Notes under the pieces: model-generated
Database searches by the model: none
Told to the model about the DNA's origin: nothing
What the model saw: only the letters and a program-made list of their open reading frames with translations
Assembly: GCA_050946835.1 (NCBI GenBank)
Contig: JBMNVN010000002.1
Location: 186,001-250,000, forward strand
From: UBA1447 sp002329225
GTDB taxonomy: Bacteria; Bacillota; Clostridia; Oscillospirales; Acutalibacteraceae
Reading direction: 5' to 3'
Length of the DNA stretch: 64,000 nucleotides
Shown here: in pieces, positions 32,974-40,943 of the stretch
Layout: the number at the start of each line of letters is the position of its first letter
Position numbering within the stretch: the stretch's first letter is position 1
Translations under genes and position numbers: made by a program

Positions 32974-33702
32974 TTAATACATTTTTGCATCGCTTTCAAA
33001 CACTGCGGGGTCAAGGCCGCGTTCCAAAGCGATGTCTTTGCCCTCTATTGCCCAAAGCATACCTCTGCGCATAAGTTCTTGTGAAGCCGGAGAATCCTCA
33101 AAAACTATATCAGTGTGGCCGAGTGATGAATAAAATACTCTCCCGTGTCCCCATTTTTTAGTCCAAATCACAGGCATATCAATCGCTTTGTTTGAACTGT
33201 GATAATAGGTATGTAGCGGAAAACGTGTTGTAGCTAAAATCTCAATAGCCGGATCAACATGTAAATAGTATTGTTCGCTGAATACATCAAAATCTTCAAT
33301 TCCCTCCACAATGGGACTTGAAGAATTTTTAATTATATTCACCTTATAGTCAATCAGACCGCCGGGATGAGATATCCAATTGCCGCCCGTAATAAACTGC
33401 CATTCCGTATTATCTCTGAATGCGTCACACATTCCTCCGTGATTGCCCGCCATTCCTACACCGGAAGCAATGGCCTTGCTTACATTTGTGCATAACTCTC
33501 CGCTTAATTTACCGCCTGTCCAAATAGGAACAATCAAATGCAGAGATTTTAGAAAATCAAGGTCACTATAAGCTTCTAAATCCTGAGAAAGTGTTACCGA
33601 CACACCTTCATTTTCTAAAATGTTCTTAAAGCGTTTTGCTATAAGATCGGGCTCATGACCGTCCCAGCCGCCATAGACTATCAGCGCCTTTTTTTCAGAC
33701 AA
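32974..33702 (-). CDS. ThuA-like domain protein (class I amidotransferase-like fold)
   Basis: 242 residues of the ThuA/trehalose utilisation family. N-terminal ALIVYGGWDGHEPDLIA, GVGMAGNHGGMCDAFRD around the nucleophile-elbow position and PVIWTKKWGHGRVFYSSLGHT near the C-terminus match the family. These proteins accompany Gfo/Idh dehydrogenases; a 3-ketoglycoside-processing role has been suggested for some related systems, but the reaction here is unknown. The start is TTG with AAAGGATG upstream. It lies just past the secG terminator and no strong promoter of its own was found. Confidence 0.85.
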   Translation of the reverse strand: MSEKKALIVYGGWDGHEPDLIAKRFKNILENEGVSVTLSQDLEAYSDLDFLKSLHLIVPIWTGGKLSGELCTNVSKAIASGVGMAGNHGGMCDAFRDNTEWQFITGGNWISHPGGLIDYKVNIIKNSSSPIVEGIEDFDVFSEQYYLHVDPAIEILATTRFPLHTYYHSSNKAIDMPVIWTKKWGHGRVFYSSLGHTDIVFEDSPASQELMRRGMLWAIEGKDIALERGLDPAVFESDAKMY

Positions 33703-33741
33703 CTTTGATCATCCTTTCAATTATTTTAAATAAAAAAACAA

Positions 33742-33763
33742 AAACCCCGCTTTCGCGGGGTTT
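33742..33763 (-). terminator. Terminator after secG
   Basis: Minus strand stem AAACCCCGC / GCGGGGTTT with a GAAA loop followed by TTGTTTTTTT. It closes secG and partly insulates the ThuA-like gene downstream. Confidence 0.93.
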
Positions 33764-33769
33764 AGGCTC

Positions 33770-34018
33770 TTAGAAAAACAAAAGTAAAAGTGTGGTTGCA
33801 AGAGAGAGAATAAAGAAGAAAACAGCTATATACTTGGTCCACTTAACCAATTTTTGCTCGATTGTTCTTCCTTTATTTTTGCCGAAAAAGGTTTCCGCTC
33901 CTCCCGCAATAGCGCCCGATAATCCTGCCGTCTTACTCTCTTGGAGCAAAACGACTATTATAATCGAGATAGATGATAGAATGAGCAAAATACCCAAAAC
34001 AATTTCGTGCCACTTCAT
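33770..34018 (-). CDS. secG: Preprotein translocase subunit SecG
   Basis: Small membrane subunit of the SecYEG channel, 82 residues, with two transmembrane helices (about 5-27 and 57-80) separated by the conserved LLQESKTAGLSGAIAGGAETFFGKNKGR loop, which is hallmark SecG. GGAGGG lies 7 bases before the ATG. It has its own promoter and a strong terminator, so it forms a single-gene transcript. In many Firmicutes it precedes rnr and smpB; here it is followed by the ThuA-like gene. Confidence 0.95.
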   Translation of the reverse strand: MKWHEIVLGILLILSSISIIIVVLLQESKTAGLSGAIAGGAETFFGKNKGRTIEQKLVKWTKYIAVFFFILSLATTLLLLFF

Positions 34019-34048
34019 TAATAACCCTCCAAGATTTAGTACCGCAAA

Positions 34049-34077
34049 ATACTATCACAACATTGCCATAAATGCAA
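34049..34077 (-). promoter_or_regulatory. Promoter of secG
   Basis: Minus strand TTGCAT (34077-34072), 17-base spacer, TAGTAT (34054-34049) with an extended -10 TG. Confidence 0.65.
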
Positions 34078-34106
34078 GTAAATATTTGTACGGTAAGGAT
34101 ATATTG

Positions 34107-34129
34107 AAAAAAACAGGCTATTCCTGCTT
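34107..34129 (-). terminator. Terminator overlapping the end of parC
   Basis: Minus strand AAGCAGG / CCTGTTT (7 pairs, one G-U) with loop AATAG, then a T-run. The loop contains the parC stop codon TAG (34120-34118), so the 5' arm is coding. Confidence 0.65.
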
Positions 34130-36364
34130 GAATTCCAACTGCTCAACCGCATCTTCGGCGGAAAGCAGCGCCCCGGCCGAGGGAAGTGTTTTAGTCTTAT
34201 AGCGGTAAGGCTTTTCAAACTCCCCTTTCCTATATAATCTTGCTCCGGCTAATATATGACCTTTTTTCAATGTCATAAGGTTAACACCGATGGAATCTTT
34301 TGTGCTCTTGGGTGTTATTGAGCCTGTATTAAAGAGCAGGTGTCTTCCGGCAGAGGAGGTCACAACAACTTCACAGTCACTTTCAATTTGCATAATGGCC
34401 GCTATTTTCGATTTTGAAGAATACGCATTTATAAGTTTCTTTCGATTAGTTTTTGTGATGTAGGATGACATTTCAATTTTTGCAATTTTACCGTTTTCAA
34501 AGAAAAAGAGCATGTAACCTGAATAGTCGTTTGTCACAGCCATATAAATAGCGGTTTCCCCCGGATCCATGTCCAAGCTTGAAGCGACGTAATCACCTAA
34601 TACGCTTATCTTTGTCTCGTCAAAGTCTGAGGCTTTTGCTTTATAGACTTGCATATTGTTAGTAAAGAACAACAATTCACTATGGTTTGTTGCTTCCATT
34701 GAGATAAGAAGGCTGTCACCTTCCTTAAACTTATGGTCTCCGCTCATTCTTAGGGAAAGCGGAGTAACTTTTTTAAAGTATCCCTCTTTTGTGAAGAAAA
34801 GATGTATCGGATAGTCGGGAATTACTTCCTCTTCATCATGATGCTCAATGTCGGAAGCATAAATTATTTCGCTGCACCTTTCTTTGCCGTATTTTTCAAT
34901 TACGGTGTTAAGTTCAAATACTATTATTCTTTTAACTTTGGTGCGGCTGGAAAGGATACTTTCCATCTCTTTAATATCTTTTTCAAGCTTCTCAATATCC
35001 TGAGTACGCTTTAATATATACTCTCTGTTAAGATGTCTTAATTTAATTTCCGCAACAAATTCCGCCTGAACTTCATCAATCATAAAGCCGATCATCAAAT
35101 TCGGAATAACTTCGGCTTCAGATTTGGTGTCTCGAATAATTTTTATTGCTTTGTCAATATCGAGCAATATTTTTGAAAGGCCCTTGAGTAAATGCAGCCT
35201 TTCCCTGGCCTTGTTGAGGTCAAAACTCACCCTATTTCGAACGCACTCTTCCCGGAAAGTAAGCCACTCTTTAATAAGGTCTGCAACACCTAAAACCAAA
35301 GGTGAACCGTTGATAAGGACATTAAAGTTACAGGAAAAAGTGTCTTCCAATGTTGTTTGACGGTAAAGTTTAAGCATAAGCTTTTCGGGATCCGTACCGC
35401 GCTTTAAATCAATAGCAATCTTAAGTCCGCTTTTATCGGTTTCATCACGAATATCGCTTATTTCACGAATGGAGCCTGCTTTAATTCTTTCGATTATTTT
35501 ATCAATTATAGCTTCAATTGTTGTTGTGGGAGGTATATTCGTTATCTCAATGCAGTTATTCTTAGAATCGTAGGTATATTTTGAGCGCAACTTAATTCCG
35601 CCCCTGCCGGTATCGTAAATTTCCTGCAAGGCTTCCCTGTCATATAGAACTTGACATCCGCCAATAAAATCCGGCGCTTTAAGTGTATCTAAAACATTGT
35701 GGTCTTCATTTTCGATTAGTTTAATTGTCGTTTCGCAGACTTCTTTAAGGTTAAAAGAACAAATTGAACTTGCCATACCGACCGCTATACCCGTATTGGC
35801 GTTAACCAAAATTGAGGGAAAAGAGACAGGCAGAAGTGTTGGCTCCTTCATGGTGTTATCGTAGTTGTCAACAAATTTAACGGTATCCCGATCAATATCT
35901 CTGAAAAGTTCAGCGCAAATCGGGTCCAGTTTTGCTTCCGTATATCGGGATGCGGCCCACATCATATCCCGCGAATAAGACTTGCCGAAGTTACCTTTTG
36001 AGTCAACATAAGGGTGAAGTAAGGCCTCATAACCTCTTGAAAGGCGCACCATTGTGTCGTAAATGGCGGCCTCGCCGTGAGGGTTAAGTTGCATTGTGCG
36101 GCCGACTATGTTAGCGGATTTTGAGCGATTACCGGTAAGTAAACCCATTTTATACATTGTATAAAGAATTTTTCTGTGAGAGGGCTTAAATCCGTCGATT
36201 TCAGGTATTGCCCTGGACAGAATTACGCTCATAGCATAAGGCATATAATTAGTTTCGAGAGTCTCAACAATCGCTTGACTCTCGACTTCACCTGCTCCGT
36301 TTATATGGGCGTTGATGCTGATATTTTCATTTTCCGGGACTTTTTGATTTTTCTTTCTTGCCAT
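34118..36364 (-). CDS. parC: Type IIA DNA topoisomerase subunit A, ParC-like (divergent)
   Basis: Breakage-reunion subunit of 748 residues. The winged-helix catalytic region reads RAIPEIDGFKPSHRKILYTMYKMG, IVGRTMQLNPHGEAAIYDTMVRLSR, and the active-site Tyr lies in MMWAASRYTEAKL. The C-terminal beta-pinwheel (about 500-748) is present but lacks a recognisable GyrA box QRRGGKG, which favours a topoisomerase IV-like role over supercoiling. It is clearly divergent from B. subtilis ParC (for example NPHGE in place of HPHGD). It follows parE by 14 bases with CAGGAG before the ATG. It probably forms a second type IIA enzyme next to a gyrase encoded elsewhere. Confidence 0.9.
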   Translation of the reverse strand: MARKKNQKVPENENISINAHINGAGEVESQAIVETLETNYMPYAMSVILSRAIPEIDGFKPSHRKILYTMYKMGLLTGNRSKSANIVGRTMQLNPHGEAAIYDTMVRLSRGYEALLHPYVDSKGNFGKSYSRDMMWAASRYTEAKLDPICAELFRDIDRDTVKFVDNYDNTMKEPTLLPVSFPSILVNANTGIAVGMASSICSFNLKEVCETTIKLIENEDHNVLDTLKAPDFIGGCQVLYDREALQEIYDTGRGGIKLRSKYTYDSKNNCIEITNIPPTTTIEAIIDKIIERIKAGSIREISDIRDETDKSGLKIAIDLKRGTDPEKLMLKLYRQTTLEDTFSCNFNVLINGSPLVLGVADLIKEWLTFREECVRNRVSFDLNKARERLHLLKGLSKILLDIDKAIKIIRDTKSEAEVIPNLMIGFMIDEVQAEFVAEIKLRHLNREYILKRTQDIEKLEKDIKEMESILSSRTKVKRIIVFELNTVIEKYGKERCSEIIYASDIEHHDEEEVIPDYPIHLFFTKEGYFKKVTPLSLRMSGDHKFKEGDSLLISMEATNHSELLFFTNNMQVYKAKASDFDETKISVLGDYVASSLDMDPGETAIYMAVTNDYSGYMLFFFENGKIAKIEMSSYITKTNRKKLINAYSSKSKIAAIMQIESDCEVVVTSSAGRHLLFNTGSITPKSTKDSIGVNLMTLKKGHILAGARLYRKGEFEKPYRYKTKTLPSAGALLSAEDAVEQLEFKQE

Positions 36365-36378
36365 ATCAAACTCCTGAA

Positions 36379-38361
36379 TTAAGATACATCGGCCAAATCG
36401 ATGTAAAGATGACCATGCTCGGCAATAAAATCTTTTCTGCCGCTCAGGTTGTCGCCTAACAGAAGATCAAATGTATCCTCCGTTAGTTGAGGGTCAGCAG
36501 GTTCAATTTTAACAAGTCTTCTTGTTTCGGGATTCATAGTGGTTAATGACAGCATATCGGGCTCATTTTCGCCCAACCCCTTTGAGCGCTGAATAGTATA
36601 CTTTTTACCGTTTAAGCTTTCAACAATAGATGCCTTCTCTTTTTCCGTATAGGCAAACCAGGTTTCATCCCCCGAGTTTATCTCATAGAGCGGAGACTCA
36701 GCTATATATATTTTTCCCATATCAATCAGGGTGGGCATAAGCCGATATATCATAGTTAAAACCAAAGCCCGGATTTGAAAACCGTCAACATCAGCGTCCG
36801 TGCAAATAATAACTTTGTTCCAACGTAATTGATCCGGGTTAAAAAGCGATAAATCTTTGTTCGACTTTGTTTTTACTTCAACGCCGCAACCGAGCACCTT
36901 AATTAAATCGGTAATAATATCATTTTTAAAGATTCTGTCATAATCTGCCTTTAAACAGTTAAGAATTTTGCCTCGTATAGGTATGATAGCTTGAAATTCG
37001 GAATTTCTGGCCTGTTTACATGCCCCCAGAGCGGAATCGCCCTCAACAATAAATATTTCCCTTAAATCGGGATCTTTACTTCTGCAATCAACAAATTTTT
37101 GAACGCGGTTATTAAGGTCATTTGAACTCTGTAAGGTTCTTTTTAAATTCTGGCGCGTTACTTCAGCCTTTACACGGCTGCGCATATTTATTAAAACTTG
37201 ATCCGCAATTTTATCGGCCTCAAGTTTGTTTTCAATAAAATAAACCTCAAGCTGATGTTTTAAAAAGTCAGTCAAGGCTTCCTGTATAAACTTGTTGGTA
37301 ATAGCCTTTTTGGTCTGATTCTCATAAGAAGTTTGAGTTGAGGAAGATGAGATAACAAGAACAAGGCAGTCCTCAACATCCTGAAAAGATATTTTTCCGT
37401 CACTTTTAAGATACTTACCGCTCTGCTTAAGGTAAGAGTCTATCTGAGATACAAAGGCACTCCTGGTTGCTTTTTCAGGCGCACCCCCGTTTTCAAGCCA
37501 ACTTGAGTTATGGTAGAACTCTTTAAGTTTTGTTTTATTTGAAAAGGCAAGTGCAACTTCCATTTTTACCTTGTAATCTTTTTGATCGGCTCTGTCTCTG
37601 CCCACTCTCTCAGCATTCCAAAATTGAGGAGTTGAGATTGCATTTTCACCGACAATTTCATCAAGATAATCGGAAAGTCCGTTTTCATAGAAATACTCGT
37701 AAGTATCAAATTTGCCGCTTTCGTTTTGATAGTTGAGAATAAAATTGATTCCGGCATTAACTATAGCCTGTCTTTTCAGAGTATCCTGAAAGTAACTTAG
37801 CGGTACCGCTATATCGGTAAAAACTTCCAAATCCGGTTTCCATTTAATTCTGGTACCGGTATCTTTCTTATTGTATTCTTCCTTCTGCATATTTCCTTTT
37901 ACTTTTCCCCTTTTAAACTGCAGAAAGTATTTAAAGCCGCCGCTGTGAACTTCGGCCTCCATATATTCTGATGAATATTGCGTAGCGCACAAACCGAGCC
38001 CGTTAATACCTAAAGAGTATTCATAACTGCTGTTATCGCTTACCTTATATTTGCCGCCGGCATACATCTCACAAAAAAGAAGTTCCCAATTATATCGTTT
38101 TTCTCTCTCATTGTAATCAAGCGGTATTCCCCTGCCGAAGTCCAGTACTTCAACAGAATAATCGTTAAAATAAGTTACAATAATTTTCTTGCCGAACCCG
38201 TCCCTTGCTTCATCTATAGAGTTGGCAATAATTTCAAATATAGAATGCTGACACCCTTCAAGTCCGTCTGAGCCGAACAAAACGCCAGGTCTTTTTCTGA
38301 CTCTGTCTGCACCTTTAAGCTGTGTTATACTTTCATTTCCGTACTTCTTTTTTGCGGCCAT
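36379..38361 (-). CDS. parE: Type IIA DNA topoisomerase subunit B, ParE-like (divergent)
   Basis: ATPase subunit of 660 residues. The GHKL fold shows FEIIANSIDEA with the catalytic Glu and the Mg-binding Asn, VLDFGRGIP, AGGKY, the GINGLGLC lid loop and the QTK loop in YENQTKKAI. The Toprim domain shows VEGDSALGACKQARN, PIRGKILN and the metal triad TDADVDGFQIRAL, then QRSKGLGENEPDML. All core ATPase and Toprim residues are there, so it should be active, but spacing and sequence differ strongly from GyrB (LDFGRGIP for SDNGRGIP, FQI for HI). GGAGGAAT precedes the ATG. A strong, palindrome-bearing promoter lies directly upstream. Confidence 0.92.
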   Translation of the reverse strand: MAAKKKYGNESITQLKGADRVRKRPGVLFGSDGLEGCQHSIFEIIANSIDEARDGFGKKIIVTYFNDYSVEVLDFGRGIPLDYNEREKRYNWELLFCEMYAGGKYKVSDNSSYEYSLGINGLGLCATQYSSEYMEAEVHSGGFKYFLQFKRGKVKGNMQKEEYNKKDTGTRIKWKPDLEVFTDIAVPLSYFQDTLKRQAIVNAGINFILNYQNESGKFDTYEYFYENGLSDYLDEIVGENAISTPQFWNAERVGRDRADQKDYKVKMEVALAFSNKTKLKEFYHNSSWLENGGAPEKATRSAFVSQIDSYLKQSGKYLKSDGKISFQDVEDCLVLVISSSSTQTSYENQTKKAITNKFIQEALTDFLKHQLEVYFIENKLEADKIADQVLINMRSRVKAEVTRQNLKRTLQSSNDLNNRVQKFVDCRSKDPDLREIFIVEGDSALGACKQARNSEFQAIIPIRGKILNCLKADYDRIFKNDIITDLIKVLGCGVEVKTKSNKDLSLFNPDQLRWNKVIICTDADVDGFQIRALVLTMIYRLMPTLIDMGKIYIAESPLYEINSGDETWFAYTEKEKASIVESLNGKKYTIQRSKGLGENEPDMLSLTTMNPETRRLVKIEPADPQLTEDTFDLLLGDNLSGRKDFIAEHGHLYIDLADVS

Positions 38362-38394
38362 TCGCCTGATTCCTCCAAGCGGATATTTGACTAT

Positions 38395-38423
38395 ATTTTA
38401 CACTATATATGGTATAGTGTCAA
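38395..38423 (-). promoter_or_regulatory. Promoter of parE-parC
   Basis: Minus strand TTGACA (38423-38418, perfect), 17-base spacer, TAAAAT (38400-38395). The spacer is almost entirely occupied by a palindrome. Confidence 0.82.
38400..38420. promoter_or_regulatory. Palindrome inside the parE promoter, probable operator
   Basis: ACACTATA - 5 bases - TATAGTGT, an 8-bp perfect inverted repeat reaching from the -35 box to the first base of the -10 box. Its placement suggests a repressor site that would block RNA polymerase. It does not match LexA, Rex or BlaI consensus sequences that I can recall. No regulator gene is adjacent. Confidence 0.6.
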
Positions 38424-38482
38424 TTATTTGCACCTCGTATTAGACAATATACAGGCGAAATTTTGTATCATAAAAATAGAAA

Positions 38483-38508
38483 AACCTCCGAAAACAAGCT
38501 CGGAGGTT
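38483..38508 (-). terminator. Terminator after ftsH
   Basis: Minus strand AACCTCCGA / TCGGAGGTT, 9-bp perfect stem with an 8-base loop, followed by TTTCTATTTTT. It ends the rnj-rplI-dnaB-tilS-hpt-ftsH run. Confidence 0.92.
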
Positions 38509-38529
38509 GCAAGTTTTTATACAAACAAT

Positions 38530-40371
38530 TTATTCATCAGCCATAAGCTCATTGAATCTTTCAGCATCAATTTTTTCTTCCACCAAAAGACAATCTGCAA
38601 CTTTGTCCAGCTTGTTGCGATTTTCAGAAAGAAGTTTGTTTGTTCTTTCATAAGCATCAGTAATAAGCCTATGAATTTCTTTGTCAATTTCAGCAGCTGT
38701 GTTCTCGGAATACGCTATTGTGTGGGAATAATCTCTGCCGAGAAAAACTTCACTGCTTGAAGCTCCGAATGCAACCGGGCCTAATTTATCGCTCATTCCG
38801 TATTTTGTAACCATATCGCGGGCAAGCTTTGTAGCCCTCTCAAGGTCATTTGAAGCTCCCGTTGAAATATCTCCGAGTGCAATAGCCTCCGCTACCCTGC
38901 CGCCGAGTAAAACTACAAGGTCATCGAGCATTTCATTACAGGAAGCATAGTTTCTGTCTTCAGTTGGAATGTGGAGTGTATAACCTCCGGCAAGTCCTCT
39001 GGGAATTATTGATACCTGGTGAACGGGATCCTGTGTCTCAAGATAATACGTCACAACGGCATGACCTGCTTCATGGTAGGCGGTAAGCCGTTTTTCATTA
39101 TCGCTCATTTTTTTGGACTTCTTTTCAGTACCCACAAGAACTTTAATTGTTGCTTCCTGAATCTCTTCCATGGTAATTGACTTTTTATCACGTCTTGCGG
39201 CTAAGAGAGCAGCTTCATTAAGCAGGTTCTCCAAATCGGCACCGGTAAAAGAAACCGTGGAGCGAGCGATTTTATTTAAGTCTACATCAGGAGCCAAAGG
39301 CTTGCCTCTTGCATGAACTTTTAGTATCTCTTCACGGCCTTTTATGTCAGGGTATCCGACAGCGACCTGTCTGTCAAAGCGTCCCGGACGCAGCAAAGCG
39401 GGATCCAGGATATCCGGGCGGTTTGTCGCTGCTATAATTATAACCCCTTCATTGATGCCGAACCCGTCCATTTCTACCAAAAGCTGATTTAAAGTTTGCT
39501 CACGCTCATCGTGTCCCCCCCCAAGGCCTGCACCTCTGTGGCGGCCTACTGCATCAATTTCGTCTATAAAAATAATTGAGGGAGAATTCTTTTTAGCCTG
39601 GTCAAATAAATCCCTGACTCTGGAGGCTCCGACACCCACATACATTTCAACAAAATCGGAACCGGAAATGGAAAAGAAAGGCACATCAGCCTCACCTGCA
39701 ACCGCTCTGGCCAAAAGAGTCTTACCTGTACCGGGAGGGCCAACGAGTAAAACACCTTTAGGTATGCGGGCACCAAGGGTATCAAATTTAGATGGCTCTT
39801 TCAAAAACTCAACTATCTCCGCCAATTCCGCTTTTTCTTCATCGGCTCCCGCAACATCGGCAAAGGTAGTTTTTCTTTTTTCATCTTTCGCTTGCTTTAC
39901 CCTCGCTCTGCCAAAACCGAGTGCCCTGTTGGACTCGTTTGTCATTGTTTGATTCATGCGCCTAATCATGTAGAAGACTAAACCGCCTAAAACCAACGCT
40001 AATAGTATTGAGGGCAGCATACCGGCCATCCAAGCGCCCGTACTTCCGAAAACATAGCTTGCTTTTATAGGATTGTCAGGATTATTACGATTGTACTCAA
40101 TTACCTTTTTGTGAATATCGTCTTTAAATAATTCAACACTCGGGACGACAAAATTCTTCGGTTGCTGTTCATCAACTAAAATACATTCAAGGGCACCGGA
40201 ACTTAAATTCAAAGAGTATTCCCTGACCTTATTATCGTCAAACAACTGGACAATCTCATAATATTCCAGCTTTTGCTTTTTTTGATTTTCAGCAAAAAAT
40301 GAGCCGGCAACAACAATCATTATAGGTATGATTAAGTAAGGTAATAATGTTAAAATTTTTTTCTTATTCAA
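38530..40371 (-). CDS. ftsH: ATP-dependent zinc metalloprotease FtsH
   Basis: Membrane-anchored AAA+ protease of 613 residues degrading misfolded membrane proteins and regulators. Two membrane segments (about 6-26 and 112-134) flank an extracellular domain. The AAA domain has Walker A GPPGTGKTLLA, Walker B IIFIDEIDA, the second region of homology ATNRPDILDPALLRPGRFDRQ and the pore motif FVEMYVG. The zinc site is HEAGH in TAYHEAGHAVV with the third ligand Asp in the downstream DLERAT segment. The start is TTG 40371 with GGGAG upstream. In Firmicutes it commonly follows tilS-hpt, as here. Confidence 0.97.
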   Translation of the reverse strand: MNKKKILTLLPYLIIPIMIVVAGSFFAENQKKQKLEYYEIVQLFDDNKVREYSLNLSSGALECILVDEQQPKNFVVPSVELFKDDIHKKVIEYNRNNPDNPIKASYVFGSTGAWMAGMLPSILLALVLGGLVFYMIRRMNQTMTNESNRALGFGRARVKQAKDEKRKTTFADVAGADEEKAELAEIVEFLKEPSKFDTLGARIPKGVLLVGPPGTGKTLLARAVAGEADVPFFSISGSDFVEMYVGVGASRVRDLFDQAKKNSPSIIFIDEIDAVGRHRGAGLGGGHDEREQTLNQLLVEMDGFGINEGVIIIAATNRPDILDPALLRPGRFDRQVAVGYPDIKGREEILKVHARGKPLAPDVDLNKIARSTVSFTGADLENLLNEAALLAARRDKKSITMEEIQEATIKVLVGTEKKSKKMSDNEKRLTAYHEAGHAVVTYYLETQDPVHQVSIIPRGLAGGYTLHIPTEDRNYASCNEMLDDLVVLLGGRVAEAIALGDISTGASNDLERATKLARDMVTKYGMSDKLGPVAFGASSSEVFLGRDYSHTIAYSENTAAEIDKEIHRLITDAYERTNKLLSENRNKLDKVADCLLVEEKIDAERFNELMADE

Positions 40372-40406
40372 AATTGCAACTCCCTATTATAAACAGACTG
40401 AATTAT

Positions 40407-40943
40407 TTATGCGTAAATATGTTCTTTCAACACCGCTACAAATGGTAGATTCCTATATTTTTCATTAAAATCCAAACCATAACCTACTATAAATTCATCA
40501 GGTACATCAGCGCCCTTATAATCGGCATGCAGATTAACTTGCCGTCTGCTCGGTTTATCAAAAAGAGTGCAAATCCTTATGGAGTTCGGATTTCTGCTTT
40601 TCAATATCCCCAAAATATAATTTAAAGTTTTACCGCTGTCTAAAATATCTTCTACAATCAAAACATCATAACCGTCAAGGTCATTATCAAGGTCTTTAAG
40701 AATTTTAACAGCCCCGGAAGAAGAGGTACCTGAACCGTAACTGCTTACGGCCATAAAGTCAATCTCACAGGGCAGAGTTATTGACCGCATTAAATCAGCC
40801 ATAAATACTATTGAGCCCTTTAATACGCTCACTAACAATAACTTCTTGCCTATATAATCGCGGTTAATTTCACTTCCCAAATTTTCAATCAGTTCAGAAA
40901 TTTGCTCTTGTGAAAAAAGAACTTTCTTTATATCATTTATCAT
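40407..40943 (-). CDS. hpt: Hypoxanthine phosphoribosyltransferase
   Basis: Purine salvage enzyme converting hypoxanthine (and guanine) with PRPP to IMP/GMP. The PRPP-binding loop VLIVEDILDSGKTLNYIL with the acidic pair, the flexible-loop SSYGSGTSSSG and the C-terminal FIVGYGLDFNEKYRNLPFVAVL match bacterial HPRT. Length is 178 residues. ATG 40943 is preferred over ATG 40949 because GGGAG lies 8 bases from the former and only about 2 from the latter. It overlaps the end of tilS by about 11 bases. Confidence 0.95.
   Translation of the reverse strand: MINDIKKVLFSQEQISELIENLGSEINRDYIGKKLLLVSVLKGSIVFMADLMRSITLPCEIDFMAVSSYGSGTSSSGAVKILKDLDNDLDGYDVLIVEDILDSGKTLNYILGILKSRNPNSIRICTLFDKPSRRQVNLHADYKGADVPDEFIVGYGLDFNEKYRNLPFVAVLKEHIYA

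Noticed and set aside
38400..38420. LexA, Rex or BlaI operator in the parE promoter
   Set aside because: The arms ACACTATA/TATAGTGT do not match those consensus sequences.
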